Counted from the first letter of the stretch, positions 1 to 14,145 are shown. The stretch: 64,000 nucleotides of DNA from Takifugu bimaculatus (GCA_004026145.2 CP034991.1:11574110-11638109); one strand, 5' to 3'. Program-made: numbers and translations. The notes: generated from the sequence alone by a model not told the origin.

Positions 1-453
1 CTTTAAAGTCTAAACCGTGGTGGTGGAGTTGGGGGTTGGGGGCCCGCTGAGCCTACAGCTGTTTTTGTAACGCAGCTACCATAATGGCACAGCTTGATAC
101 GGCTTTTCTTGTTGCTCCACTCATTTTTTTTGCTGACATGATAGCCGACACCAGCTTGACTGATGGTTCTGGACATTGTGGAACAACTACTCCTGCACTA
201 GAACCCCATCTGTCTCTGGTGCAGGCCTCTTGGAATGTACAACTCCTACAGAGTTTAATCATACGGAGGCTGTGGTTAATCCCACAACTGTTATCTGCAG
301 TCTGAGGTTTGCGGGGGTGTGTGGGCAGTTCATCAAAAACAGAACCCATTTACCCGTACCTCATCCTTTGTGTTGAAGCACGGGCAGCATGGGTACGACC
401 GTGGCCTTTTGTCTTCATTTTGTGTATCCTCTACACCCTGTGGTGTGTATCAG

Positions 454-3400
454 GTGGAGCTGGACCAGGAGAAGGGGCTGGAGATGAGGAAGTGGGTTCT
501 CTCTGGAATTCTGGCCAGTGAGGAGACCTACATCAGCCAGCTGGAGGCCCTGCTGATCGTACGTTTAATTCAAGTCACTTTTATCAGTATGAACTACAGT
601 CTCAGTGTGCGTTGGCCCCACTTTGGAAAAAACCACTGAGTCTGAGTGTGTCCAACCAGCCTATGAAGCCCCTGAGAGCCGCAGCCACCACCTCACAACC
701 GATGCTGACCATCCAGCAGATCGAGACCATCTTCTTTAAGGTTCCAGAGCTTCACGAGATCCACAAGGACTTTTATGATGGCCTGCTGCCCCGGGTTCAG
801 GACTGGGGCCACCAGCAGTGTGTGGGGGACCTCTTCCAGAAACTGGTACTCTATCTTAATTATTATTATCTTGCAGGTTTAGTGGTGGTTTCTTCAGGGA
901 TATGAAAAATATTCTCTGTAGTTTGACTTTAACACTTAGAACAACCTCTTCTAAGCTAATTAAAACCTTTGAAAACCCTTTGAAAACCTGATGCTGTTGC
1001 CTCATGAGGTAAAACAGACCATACGTCCTTCAGCTCAGTAACTTTCAGAAAAGTAATTACAGCGCTTCTTAAATCCCCTAAAGCGGGGAGCATTTTAGGG
1101 GTAAAGGTGGGATTCTCTGGCTGCTGCTAATGTTTAGGGGGATTTTGCAGTTCACATGTGAGCAGACTGCCTAGAGGCGTCTCCTGGCCAGATTAAAGCA
1201 TCACTTCCCCACATTACAGGCTGTAAAAGAGAAGAAAACACTCTATAGGAGGCCACCATATATGAGTTGAGCTGCTGAAAGAACAAGATGAAAAGCAATG
1301 ACAGTTGGTGGTGGTGGTGGTGGGGGGTTATATGTTTGCACATGTGAGCAAACTCTGACTCAGAACTGAAATAATTTTAATAGTAATGCTGAACAGTATC
1401 TTATCAGAGCTCATAAAAGTCCAAAATGTAAGTCACCGCCCGCCTCTCCTCTGCTTGTGTTCTGAAGGCCAGCCAGTTAGGAGTGTACCGCGCCTTCGTG
1501 GATAACTACAAGGTTGCTGTGGAGACGGCAGACAAGTGCTGCCAGGCTAACGCTCAGTTTGCAGAGATATCTGAGGTATGTAATCGGGGAAAGCGACAGT
1601 ATTTGATGCTGCGCAGCTGCCGTGGACCAGCGATGACAGGGCGGGTTTCTGGGCGTGTAAAGACACCCGCAGCTTTTAGCAGCAGTGCTGATTGTGATAA
1701 TTGTGCTGCGGGGCAGTTTTAATGGGGCTCCTTTTCTTCTGAACGTTGTCTTTGGTGTCTTCCTGCCAGAATCTCAAGGTAAAAAGCTCCAAGGACTGCA
1801 AAGACCAGTCGGCTAAAAATTCACTGGAAAGTACGTAGTGAATCAAAATGAAAGACCAGCGCTTATCTTAATCGATATTGTTGGTGGCTCCTGATCTTCC
1901 ACTTCCTCTCACAGACCTTCTGTACAAGCCGGTGGACAGAGTGACGCGCAGCACGCTCGTGTTGCACGTAAGTCATCAGTCGAGATGTAAAAAGGGCTCT
2001 GATTCCAGCTTAGGGACGCTGATCTTTCTCTTTTTTTCTCCCCCTCACTTATTCTAGGACCTTCTGAAGCACACACCCTCCAGCCACCCAGACTATCCGC
2101 TCTTGCAGGACGCCCTACGCATCTCTCAGAACTTCCTGTCTAGTATTAACGAAGAGATCACCCCTCGCAGACAGTCCATGACCGTTAAAAAGGGAGAGGT
2201 CAGTATGGAAAACTAGGCTAAGTCGTGAATCTCTTTCCATTCAATGAGTTTATTGCTGCTGTATACAAGACACTCGACAATATGAAGTCTATAAAAGTGA
2301 TTTCTCGACTTTAGCATTTGGTATGGTTTTAAGCAGAGGTCAGGCTGGAGTAGGCAGAACTTTTCCCCTCTCTGGAGTGCTGGTTCCCTCTGCCAAGGAC
2401 ATTTTTCAGTGGTTTGAATGGTGCGGTGGCCCAGTGATGAGGCCCTGCACCACACTGTTCACTCCCTCTACCACTCCAACTTTTATTTAGTTTATATTTG
2501 CTCAGTGAGTCACTAACTTCCACCCGATTTTGTCTTCAAGCTCAGAGCATATTTTCTATAAATAATGCAAACAGCAGTCTCATATTTTTCCAAAAGTGTC
2601 CATATCAGACACAGAAAAACAGAGATGCGGGTGACAGGAGGGCTCTCTTGGAGAATGACAGCTCTTCCAGGATGGACAGTTTCAGTAGTTGATGCATTTT
2701 AATTCTTGTAAATGTTAATGACTGATCAGCCACCATGACTTGCCTAACATTTCCGATGCGACATGACGGTATTGTGATGTGTCTTTAGTTAAATATTATT
2801 AGACTTCACATCATCGTGAGAAATGTTCAGAGAATCCCTGATGTAATTGTTAGTGTACCAGAAGTTGTCTTTAGCTTTCCTCTAGTATCATCACAGACTT
2901 TAGTGGAGAAAAATGAATATTTTGAATATTTTAAAAACACTTGATCTGAGTGTCTTAACTAATTTATATTTTTGTTGTTTGGGGTATTTTTATTTTCCTT
3001 GCAATTCCTTTGTAGCTGACATTATTTAAACACACCTTGTTGTTCTCTAAATGATCCTACAATACACTTCTGTTGAAGTGATTGTGGATTTCACAACCAT
3101 AACTGCCCCCCCCCTTTCAGTTTCATATCATGAGGGTTGACGGTAAACTCTCAGATCTCGAGGTGTCTGGAAAGATGCAATAAACTCGGAGTGAGTCAGG
3201 TTGCTGCTGAGTCAGCGCGGTCGGTCTGCTGCAGTGGTGAAGGAAGCGGAGCGTAGAGGAAGCTCGTGACAAAGCAAGGCAAACACTCCAGGCAAAAGGC
3301 GGCCGCAAACCAGGAAAACATGCCGTTTGCTTCCACGCTCACTCCCATCCTTCCTCACCAGCCTCAACCCCACTTCCCAGAAAGTGCTCCTATCAGAAAG

Positions 3401-6400
3401 GCTGTCCCACCAAACTTCTGAATCAGATGACCCGAACAAGAACTTCCTTTTCTTTTGCGGGATCCTGCTTTACCCACCAGGATGTGATATTTAATCAGAG
3501 GAACGCTCTAGAATGTTTTCTAGGAAGGCTGAAGACAAATAAGCAGCCACTCGACATCAGCGTGAAGTCTGAGATGCTTCTTTTTACTATTGTTGATGTT
3601 TCTCCTCGGTGGCCTGTAATTACCACGTAGACTGTGTTTCGGTCCACTTGTCGTACACGCCGCACCGCTCATCATCTCGTTGCAGCAGCACGCAGCAAGA
3701 TTGCACAGTCGTGAGGGCGAGCGGCGCTGCAGCGCTTGTTTTTCCATCGGGTTATTGACCTGACTCGTGGTCATATTTGAGTTCCCACTACAATAAGCGG
3801 ATGTCACCCTGCCACCTCTTCTCTGAAACCAGGACAGCTCCGAACACATTCGCCGGCCTGTAATCAGCCCGCGTTGAACCAGGGGGGTTAGACATCGGAA
3901 CAGGGAAACCGCGCTGGAGCGATTTCCTTGTTTTTGCTGAACCGCGGTCAGCGTGGGCAGTGTCCGTAAAAACAGCCTCAGCTCAGAGGTCAGGTCTGGT
4001 CGGGTGGGTCGACACAAGCGGCTGCAGGAAGGGCTCATGACATCGGGTCATGCCTGCGACCTCAAGCTGGGTGGCTCAGCCAGCACTGGAGGCAGCTCTG
4101 CAATTAGCATTCATCTTTTAACGGATTCTTTCGAGAAAACTGGGGAAATATTTATCTGGATTTAAACCCTGTTTGGTTTTGGGCTCGTTAAATTGAAATA
4201 AAATGTATTTAAGCCTTTAAATTCAAAATATAGTGCAGGAAAAAAATGGGCTGTGTTGATATCACAAGTGCTCCAGCTGCATTCCTTCACTTTATTCGTT
4301 GACATTGACGTAGCTGTAACCTGGGAAGTTTGAGCTGGCGGGTGAAAGGATGTTCTGCAGAGACATGCCTGTGTTCTCCACGTCCCAAATTTTGTTGTGA
4401 TTGTGTTGACACGACAGTTGCGTTGCACCATTTCGCAATAACCGAAGCCACGGGCAAACATCTTGTTTTGTAAAGCCCAAATATGAAAATGGGCGCTGAT
4501 TTTAAACTGGACTATCCTTGATCGTGGCGGCGGTTGTTAAGTCACGTGACGTCCTCTCTGTTGGGCAGAACCGTCAGCTGCTGAGGGATCGCTTCATGGT
4601 GGAGCTGGTTGAAGGTTCCAGGAAGCTCCGACACGTCTTCCTGTTCACCGACCTCCTGCTCTGCGCCAAGCTGAAGAAACAGGCTGCGGGGTGAGTCCAT
4701 GACCAACTGGCGGGGTTCTGATGAGAACATCGCCCGCTTGAGATTCCTGTTGTGGCATAATTGCCACTAATGTTTATGCACACTGGAAATACCTCCTACA
4801 GCATTTAATTAGTAAATATATGTGGGCAGAGTGTCAGTATGCATGTTTGTTGTCTTCCAACAGAAAAGGTCAGCAGTACGACTGCAAGTGGTACATCCCG
4901 CTGGCTGATCTGACCTTTCAGACCATCGAAGACTGCGAGTCCACCCCGATCCCGCTGGTCCAGGACGAGGAGATCGATGCCATGAAGATCAAAATATCTC
5001 AGATCAAGAATGAGATTCAGAGAGAGAAGGTGGGCTTGTAAATATGTAAACCAAGGCTAAGAACCATTCTCAGAGGATATGAGGAGAGAATGGAAGTAAC
5101 GGCTGCAGTGACATCAGAACAATGACAGCGTTGTCTCAAGGCCTGAAGGCAAACTAAAATAAAATGGGGAAACTGAGGCTGTGAACAGAGAAGATGTCTA
5201 GACGGGAGTGCTGGATGACATTAACCTCGTCATGGTTGGTCTGCAGAGAACCACCAAAGGATCAAAGGTGATTGAGCGGCTGAGGAAGAAGTTATCAGAA
5301 CAAGAGTCCTTGCTCCTGCTCATGTCCCCCAACATGGCCTTCAGGGTGGCAAACCGAAATGGAAAAGTGAGTTCAGAGGGAAGATTCAAACTCAAATGTA
5401 ATGCACATTGACTGAGGAAGCGAGCATCCTGGTTGCGGTTATAGCGGTGCTGCCCTCTGCTGGTCAACGTTTTGACATTAGAGCACGAGAAAGGAAGAGG
5501 ATGCCTGATTATTTCTCTTTTTTCAGGGCTTCACATTCCTCATCTCCTCTGACTATGAACGTGCTGAGTGGAGGGAGATCATCCGTGAGCAGCAGAAGAA
5601 ATGTGAGTGTCTGTTAACTTATTACCCTTGGAATATGTTCTCCACATTGGCCAGTAAAAGGCAGTGAGTCCTTAAATGCACTTTTCAAACGGCGACGTTC
5701 AGTAATGTCATTGCGCGGACGCGGTGTTACATTTGCGGCCACTAGAGGGAGACAAAATACTGCAGGTTGAATTTAAAGTCCAGCGCGTAAATACGACTTG
5801 TTAAAAATGTATTTGTGGGGTTTTTTAGTTTGTTTTTGGTATTTTTAAACCTTTTGTTAGGTTCACATGTAGGAAATCTGAAAAACCCTCTCAGAAAAAA
5901 AGGTTTTTAAAAAAGATGTTAGAAGCATATTAGTATAAAAGAGGTGTGTTTAATTGTCTTCATGCAGGCTTTAAAAGTTTCTCTCTGACATCTCTGGAGC
6001 TGCAGATGCTCACTAATTCATGCGTCAAACTTCAGACCGTTCACACCATTCCAATGACCATGAATAAGGAAGGTATGTTTTGCAAAATAATGCCCTCTTT
6101 TAACAATAATTTATATCCATACAGTTTGTTTAACATCCTCAGCATTGCTCTCCCCAGATGACGAATCATCCGGCTTGTACGGCTTCCTGAACGTCATTGT
6201 TCACTCGGCATCTGGACTGAAGCAGAGTTTAAGTAAGATTTTTCTCCTGTTTTTCCACCAGAAAACCCTCATTCTGCGAGTACTCAGTATCATCACCCTC
6301 TGGGTTTCTTCAGCCTCATCTGTAGCTCTCCAGCTGTCAGCTCGGAGCAGCTGCAGGGGGAACATTTGGGATTAGCCGGGAACGCTGTGTGCGAGTCACT

Positions 6401-9400
6401 TCAAATTAGTCTTTTTTTTTCTTTTTTTTTTAATTCTCTGCCTGCTCAGGCTCTTTTAGCACCTGTCGCCATAAAACAAGCCAGTGGCGCCGCTCGAATT
6501 TTTGATATTTCTCACAGACTCTATGTCTTCTCTAGATCTCTACTGCTCCCTGGAGGTGGATTCATTTGGCTACTTTGTCAATAAAGCCAAAACTCGCGTG
6601 TACAGGGACTCCACGGAGCCCAACTGGAATGAGGTGAGAGCGCAGATCAGACAAGGGGGGTTGTTGTTGGGCTGGGAAAAACTGCAGCGCGTCCCTGAGA
6701 GCCTACGCTAACGGGGGCCCGTTGTGTTCTGTGTGGCAGGAGTTTGAGATCGAACTGGAGGGCTCGCAAACACTCAGGCTGCTCTGTTATGAGAAGTCCT
6801 GCAACAAAATCAAGCAGAGCAAAGAAGATGCAGAGATGACAGACAGGATCATCGCCAAAGGACAGATAAAGGTACTGACACAAACTTAAGGGAGGAAGAG
6901 GATTCCGGGTTGATTAAAAGTTTATTATGCACAAAACAAGAAAGTTGAGAGAACGAGGACCTGTGGGGATTGATAGAGGTTCCTGGGTAATGACGGCTGT
7001 CAAGATCAGCGGCACTGACGTTTCTTTCTATTGTTTTGTCTGATCTTCTGAGTCCTTTAATGCTGGAAATAAAGATCTGAGTTGGCTGAGAGGCCACTTC
7101 AGTTTGACCCCTGATAGGTTGTTTGGACAGAGGACAGATTAGACTTTGGGTGGACCAAATGGAGCCTCTGGCAATCTTCCATCCTGAGAGAGAGGGAGAA
7201 AGAAAGGGATCAGCCAGTGAAGGGATTTCCCTGCTAGACAGGTGGCTCACAATACTCAACAGCCTTTCTTCCTTTACTTCTCTATAATACATCCAGAATT
7301 CAAGTTAAAGGGTTACTCCAACAACTTTATACGCTATCCTCCTTACACAGCACCATATATAAGCTCACACTCTCTTTCACACAGACTTGAGAACAAGAAA
7401 CAATCACAAAAACGTGCGAAACGGCTCCGAGCATTTCCGAGGAAAACACGTGGATGAATATTGTTCCTGGGTATAAATGAGGAAAGTCCCGCTGAAGATC
7501 CTGATTCAGGCAGTAGATTTCTGGCCAGCGCTCCTCACAGTGACACTCATGTGCACATGGGTAATGAGGGTAGGAGGGGATTCTCAGGAGCTAATCCCCC
7601 AAATCCATCAGGGAAGTAGAACAACACAGAAGCAAACGTGCCTGGCAGCCCGCCTGGCTTTGTTCCTTTGTTCCGACTCCTGGATCAAACCTTTCTCCAC
7701 TCAAGCGATGCTGCCGCAGGCCGGCGCCACTGGGAGTTGTGTTGGGATTCGGCTCGAAAACATCTGGGAAGATCGTCGAGACTCTTTGAGACGATGCGTT
7801 CAGTGACCAGTTGCTCAGGGAAGAACGACCTGCTCCTGTTAGTTTGTAAATCAGCACAACGTGGGTCCGCTCGCTCGCTGAAGGCTGCTTCTTGAAGTTG
7901 AGTCACACCGATGCCGGAGAGAATGAGTGAGTGCGGTCCTAACGAGGAGGAGGGTGTGGATCAGCCCGCTTCGGAGGAAGGAGACGTGTCTCCGAGAAAA
8001 GCCCCGAGCTCTGGGGCCTGTCTGTGGGACAGAGTCCGCAGCAGGCTGCTCAGACCGAAGGTAAAGAACGGACCGTGACCGAAGCTCTGGGCTAAAAAAA
8101 AGTGTAAGCCTTTTTTACCTACATCTTCATCTTTTATAGGAGTGTTTTAGACGCGGACTCTCGGTATTAAGATTTAGATTTTAGCCTTTTAATTCCCCGA
8201 AAACACTTCACCGAACAAAGGATTATCTGAATGGGATTTCTTTGGGGCAACAGCATCTGCCACGTTGGGCAGGCGCAGCACGCAGGGGATGGAACATGAA
8301 CGTTGTCACATTACTCATACCTGATCACCGGTTAAATCCTGGCATTAGTCGAAAATAGATCAGCTGCACCAGTTCGCACCAGCTGGCCGTACGGATGTTT
8401 GTTTACGTGCGTCTGACAAATGTATTAGCTCTTATTTATGGGACTAGTGACCGTGTTCCCTCAAGATTTATGTTTTAGAAAGGTCATCTGGGGTCAGAGA
8501 AGTAGCGGCTGCAGGGCTGCAGCCACGCTTCTGCTTTACTGCTGTTGGGAAACCCAAGAGGTTCGACCTCTGACCCCTTTATATCACGCTGCCATCCTTC
8601 TGCTGCACAGTTACGCAATTTTAAATAAAAGCTGGCGCTGATCCGAGCCGACCGCATCCGGGATTTTATTGCAAATAGGAATTGGTTGGGGGAAAAAGTG
8701 AGGCTGTGACTTTTAAACGTTGTATTTGTGTTTTTGTAGCTCGAACCACAGACGTTGCAGAACAAAGACTGGCAGAGGACGGTCATCGGCATGAACGGGG
8801 TGAGTCTTCCACCGCCACACACCGTGTTCTGGTCTGTGCACCTTTAGAGGACAGTCGGAACACACGTACCTCGACCACTGAGAGTGACACTGTTAAAAGT
8901 AACGTGTGATTATTAATTAAAGACTTCTTTGTTCCAGATTGATGTGAAGCTGTCCATGAAGTTCACCAGCAGAGAGTTCAGTCTGAAGCGGATGCCCTCA
9001 CGCAAACAGTCTGGAGTCTTTGGAGTGAAGATCAACGTCGTTACTAAGTCAGTTTAGCGTTAGCGCCTTTGGTGAATTTTAAATATTGTATTTAGCTTAT
9101 TTGTGCTAAATACCTCCGCGTTGTCCAGCCTGTCTTCATTTAAATGGCTCCTATGCTTCGTCCTCGTCAGGCGGGAGCGCTCTAAAGTCCCCCTCATCGT
9201 GAGACAGTGCGTGGAGGAGATCGAGCGCCGAGGGATGGAGGAGGTGGGGATCTACAGAGTGTCGGGCGTCGCCACTGACATCCAGGCCCTGAAGGCCGCT
9301 TTTGACTCTAGTGAGTTTAATCGGGTCGTTCGACTCAGCTTTATGCTAAAAAAAACGAAACAAAAAGAAGGGAACTGAACGTTGCCGTCCTGTAGACAAC

Positions 9401-10193
9401 AAAGACGTGTCCATGCTGATGAGGGAGATGGACTGTGAATGCCATCGCCGGAACACTGAAGCTGTATTTCCGTGAGCTGCCAGAGCCTCTTTTCACCGAC
9501 GAGCTGTACCCAAACTTTGCTGGAGCCATCGGTCAGTGACGGCCTCTTGTCTCCTGGGGCGGGTGCTGCCATGTCTCGTGATCCCAGCTCATGTTCACTG
9601 CTCTTTGTCTCCTGCAGCTCTCTCTGACAGCGTGGCCAAAGAGAGCTGCATGCTCAACCTGCTGTTGTCGCTGCCCGAGCCTAATCTGGTCACCTTCCTC
9701 TTCCTGCTCGACCACCTTAAAAGGTCGGAGTCATTGTCAATATGTGTCTTTGAGTCCTGATTGATGATGTAAAAAAGTGTTCAGAGATGAAAAATAACCC
9801 CCTATTTCCTCCAACATTTGCAGTCGTTTCAGCTGTTGGTGGTTTAATTTGGTATTTTTGGGCTTCTCCCGCAGGGTGACTGAAAACGAGGGCATCAACA
9901 AGATGTCTTTGCACAACCTGGCCACGGTTTTTGGGCCCACGTTGCTTCGGCCGTCTGAGAAGGACAGTAAGATCCTGAACAGCCCGCAGCCCATTTCCAT
10001 GAACGACAGCTGGTCTCTGGAGGTCATGGCTCAGGTAAGGCACTTAAACGCCATCGTGGAAACTGGCACGTGGGATGTGGGTCTGATGGCAGTGTTTCTG
10101 CAGGTGCAAGTCCTTCTCTACTTCCTCCAGCTGGAGAGCATTCCAGCGCCCGACAGCAAACGTCAAAGCCTCCTCTTCTCCACCGAAGTATGA
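454..10193 (+). CDS. bcr: BCR activator of RhoGEF and GTPase, 3' part (5' exons outside window)
   Basis: BCR is a cytoplasmic regulator of Rho-family GTPases, acting on Rac, Cdc42 and RhoA. Twenty-one exons were read: 454-558, 660-845, 1468-1575, 1770-1830, 1915-1967, 2058-2198, 4569-4690, 4864-5029, 5247-5366, 5527-5602, 5968-6072, 6158-6232, 6536-6633, 6740-6871, 8740-8799, 8938-9047, 9171-9310, 9396-9531, 9618-9723, 9875-10034 and 10104-10193. They give about 782 residues in the order DH (RhoGEF), PH, C2 and RhoGAP. The GAP arginine finger is in GIYRVSG. The C-terminus SKRQSLLFSTEV is BCR-like rather than ABR-like and ends in a PDZ-binding STEV. The oligomerisation and kinase-like first exon of BCR lies to the left. 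Exon 9396-9531 carries one extra base (C/T at 9433-9434); without it the frame is clean. Identification rests on sequence similarity plus the downstream specc1l-adora2a order. Confidence 0.95.
2199..4568 (+). other. Large bcr intron
   Basis: This 2.4 kb intron separates the DH part from the PH part of bcr. It contains several open frames on both strands, the longest being 172 codons on the minus strand at 3520-4038. None resembles a known protein or is framed by convincing splice signals. I see no clear repeat in it. Confidence 0.6.
7911..8060 (+). CDS. bcr: Probable alternative first coding exon of bcr (short RhoGAP isoform)
   Basis: Inside the 6872-8739 intron there is an ATG followed by exactly 50 open codons, starting MPERMSECGPNEEEG and ending RSRLLRPK, then a donor GTAAAG. 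It ends in phase 0, the same phase as the exon 6740-6871 donor, so it can splice straight onto exon 8740-8799. The product would lack DH, PH and most of C2 but keep the RhoGAP domain. The surrounding bases are GC-rich compared with the intron. The related gene ABR is known to use alternative first exons, which makes this plausible. I did not recognise the 50-residue sequence, so the exon is an inference. Confidence 0.5.
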
Positions 10194-11160
10194 CGGCAAA
10201 GTGCTTCAGTCAAATCTTCCTAGATGTCCTCAGCAGAGGACAGGATGCTGCTGCTTTATGCTGAAGATACTCAAATTAGCAACCAGGTGGAGCCTTTATG
10301 CAGCTTTGGACGGGCCAAAGCATCTGTTTGGAGCAAATATTTTCCATCTTCTTACAAACATGCACGCTGTCAGAGGTGCATTTAATATAGCATTCCTAAT
10401 TTAAGTGAATCTCCACCTTATTTGCTGTATTCACGCCTCTGTCTCTGTGCTGTCCCAGCTCAATGTCTGAGTCGTTCTTTTCTCTGTACGTGTTTTTTCG
10501 TTCCCCCAGTGTTATTCGACTTGATTCTAAGTTCGTCTGTGCCAATGTTTCCCTGCTGATGACCGATAGAATATTTCAGTCAACGTCTTTATGTTTACAC
10601 ACGTAACTTTGTACAGAATGACACAGCAACATGCCGGCGTGTTGGCCTAACCTCACCGTGTCTCAACCATGTCTCAACCATGTCTCAACCATGTCTGGAT
10701 CCATGCAACCTGTTCCGTGTATGATGTTTTGGTTTTTGCACAACAGTTTCTCAAACGTTTTGGGTCCAAATTCTTTCAACCCCTGGACTTTATTTAGTTC
10801 CAGCTGACGTTTGTTACTCTGCGCATTCCTTCTCCGCGCTGAACAAAAGCATCTTTAAAAATGAGCGCACCTGGAAATGATCTGACCCTCGGAGGAGAGC
10901 AGAGCTGTTTACTCGTACCTGTCTACTGCTTAAATAACGTGTTTCTCGTGCAATCGTTTCGCTTTCCCTTCCATGTAAAAGCAGCGTCCTGCCATTTTTA
11001 TTTCTCGTTCCAAAACCACTTTGAGTATCTCTCCCTAATACAACTTACAGCCCTGAGGGTGTGTGATGTATGTAAAATAAGCAATCATTTGTAGTGATTT
11101 GTAGACTGACTAGTGTGGCTCCTGTATGTGTTATTTATGTAAATAAAACTTGATAATATT
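10194..11160 (+). other. bcr: bcr 3' untranslated region
   Basis: Non-coding sequence follows the bcr stop codon and runs to a canonical AATAAA at 11142-11147. It includes three tandem copies of an 11-bp unit (TGTCTCAACCA) at 10659-10691. Confidence 0.75.
11142..11147 (+). terminator. bcr: bcr polyadenylation signal AATAAA
   Basis: A perfect AATAAA lies about 950 bases after the bcr stop codon, within AT-rich sequence and with no gene between. Confidence 0.65.
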
Positions 11161-12498
11161 ACACTTACAATGTGTCATTTCTTACAGACAACGTGTAAAA
11201 GTAATACCTGAGTAGAAGCAAATACTCGTCCATATAAATAATAAGTAACTATTTAAAGTTTACATTTTGATCTGGGTTTCTGTAAAGCACAGCCAGACAA
11301 TCTTGATTGTTAAAGACACTAAATAAAGTTAAATTAAAGTATGAATTAACTGTATAGCAAATGTTAAATGCTTCTCCTGGACAATCGCCTTTAAGTCTAA
11401 CTTGCATTAAATAGTTTAAGGTTAATGTTACAAGTTCAGCATGAAAGGAAACATACTTTAATGAGGTTTTCGCTCTGTTGCATTACGTGTAATCGAGTTT
11501 TATGCTTTTTATAGGCAGTTTATCTATTTTTAAATGTCGTTTTTTTGAGGGTGTTGTTCACCCACATTATCAGCCGGCTGCAGCCGCTCGGGTTCAGCAC
11601 CAACAAGTGCAGGTAATAAATGCCCCGGTGGGACCTGGAGATGCCCCTGCAGGCAGTTGAGTGTCCCCTCCTGCCCGCAGAGGGGGATGCTGAGATGATG
11701 CAACCAGAGGAGGGGGCAGAGGATCGTCCGGCCGGCTGCTGCTGCCAGAAGAGGGGCTGATATCCGATAGCGATGCTGCCCGCCGCTGTCTGAGGTGAAG
11801 GATTAGCGGGCTCCCGTGGAACCCCAATGAGCCACCATCGGCCATTTATCAGCAGCCCAACCGAGAGAAGCGATGGAAACATCAGGTATGGAGGATTTAT
11901 CAGCTCGTTGCCACGGCGCTGCCTTTATGCCGGCTATGCTAACATTGTTAGCAGGCGCATTAGCCGCGGCGCTAGCACCTTTAGCTGCCATTTCTCTTTT
12001 TGACAGCTTAAGGGGAAACTAGATGCCCGTGAAAGCAGCGGGATCAACAACCAAAGTTGTTTTAATTTGCCAGACTCGCGATCTTTCATTGGGTTTGTAG
12101 ATGATTCAGGTTTTAGATCGCTTTTAGGTAAGTTGTCAAGGCAGAAACCTTCACATGGACAGCCATCAGTTATTTCAAAATAAGCTTGTGCAACGCTTTA
12201 CCAGCGCTGTCAATAAGTACGTGCGTGTGTATGCAACTACTAGATTCTGGTTTATCAGGAATAAAAAGTAGTTTTAACTGCAGAACTCTTTTGGCTGGTT
12301 TAGGGTCGAGTCTATAGGGAAGGAATGTACATTTTTGTAAACTTGTAATAGGACCACACGCTACTCAGCATGACTTATAGCAGACATTTTTATTGCCAGG
12401 ACTTTACCCTGGTGAAATGTAGCCTCTCGTATGTTAGATATTTGATTTCGGTGTGAGGTTTTGTTCATGTTTGCTTTGTTTTGAAAGTGCGTGACCAA

Positions 12499-12508
12499 AC
12501 CGGAAGTG
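12499..12508 (+). promoter_or_regulatory. Perfect ETS-family site, candidate specc1l promoter
   Basis: ACCGGAAGTG is the ETS/GABP consensus that is typical of housekeeping promoters in vertebrates. It lies about 3.7 kb upstream of the specc1l start codon, in the correct intergenic interval. No TATA box is obvious nearby. The link to specc1l is inferred. Confidence 0.35.
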
Positions 12509-14145
12509 AAATTACTCGCATTCCCTGCGTGCCTCACTTTGCTAACTAGCTAGCCGAGCTCGCTGTTTTTGAAGTCGTTAGTTATACTCAAACAAGATTT
12601 TAAAGCCGACTGCTCGCTAAGAGTGTCGGGTAGCTCCATTTTGCCAAACGGTGTGGTTTGGAAAAGCTGTTGGTGTATGACGGCTTTTAGACTTCATGTT
12701 AGCATTTTCTGCTAATGTTGCTGATGTGGGTTTAGCTCAGATCAACAACAACAAAAAGGTTTAGCCATGAACAATAGCTTATTCACTGGCCAAAGAGAAG
12801 TCATCAGCCTACGGCGGGACGTGTCGGTGTTACATACTTTGTACCATTTTAGAAATCATCTTTCTGAAAACCATCAACTTGGCTCTGCCATCCTCATCTT
12901 GCTAAAGGAGGAATCATAAATGCTTCCCAAAGAAACCATGGGGACATTCACTGATGTGAAAGAATAAAACCGAATAGGTTGACACAGTTTAGTCACCGAG
13001 TTTGAAATGTGTCTACACTTTGTAGTCGACTTGTGATTTTGAATAGTTGTATCAGCAAAGGTTTTTGCACTCCAGACATAAGCATGGAAGTAAAAGACGT
13101 CCTGTTTGACAGTGTCCTCTCTGTTTGGTGCTGGACCGGAGCCTGTTTGTCTTTGTACACACAGTCACCCCTTCAGGCTCTACGGCTCTCTGTTCTAATG
13201 GAGACGCCTCTGCAGGAAGCTGGTGTTTTGCTTCGGAAGTGGCTCCCCCGTGGTTAAAGCATGAATCCAGAAGGGGGAGCAGGGAAAGAGTCCTAATGAG
13301 TTTCTGGTCCAGCGCCCCACCCCCAGCTCATTCTCTCCACTGTCTTGCTTTTGTCCCATCTGTGATATGTGCTTTAATCAGTTGTCTGTACAGGGAAAAC
13401 CACACACAGACCACTGTTCCTTTTGGGTTCTTCTTAAATGAGACTCACCTTCATCACCACTAAAACAACAAAGTTCTATTTAATTTGAACCAAGCGTTGG
13501 GTTAGCTTGTTGCTTACTCTAAAGCACCCTGAATTCTTTTCCTTTTACATCTATGAGGTAAGATTAGTATATTTTATGGTGCCATGTTATATTGTCCCCC
13601 CGACAGTGTCCATCCTCACTAGATGAATGCGGTCAGATGGTCCCCTGGATACTATTTGAGACTGTGAGAGATTTAAGCTCTTAAAACAGAAAGATGTTGT
13701 AAGTGGTCAGCTGAGCAACATTGAGTCACCAATGACAAAGTTATTCATGGTCTTGTTTTTCCACGGTTGATCAGACTTTTAACCCCCCCAAAAAACAAAA
13801 CACACAGTTTTGGTAGACGTGCTCACTCTAGTTTATCCCATGGATGATTAAACCCACAGAAGCTTTCCATTGGGGAGGACAAAACTGCGGTTTGCTGCTC
13901 TTTTGGGGCCCTGCCAGCACCCTCATGCCCGTTCAGACCCAAAGAAAAGGGCTGAACTGGAGCGTGCGGCTCTTTTTCACACATCTGCTTTGACACACAT
14001 TCAACTATTCACATTGTTGAGTTGTTCAGCTCACACGTTGGAACCGACAACACCCTTCCACATGTGTTATGAGGAGGTCGTACGTGCAGGCCAGAGAGCG
14101 TCGAACCACGATCACGACCGTCTGATTTAGCCACCGTTTGCAGTA

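Noticed and set aside
3520..4038. 172-codon minus-strand open frame in a bcr intron
   Set aside because: No recognisable protein, no supporting splice or promoter signals, and composition like surrounding intron.
9433..9434. Programmed ribosomal frameshifting
   Set aside because: There is no shared slippery sequence, stem or stop context among the sites, and zero-frame products would be senseless truncations in seven unrelated genes.
11520..11991. Minus-strand frames of 62-120 codons in a GC-rich block
   Set aside because: GC-rich DNA lacks stops by chance. The block looks like a promoter or untranslated exon, and no product was recognised.
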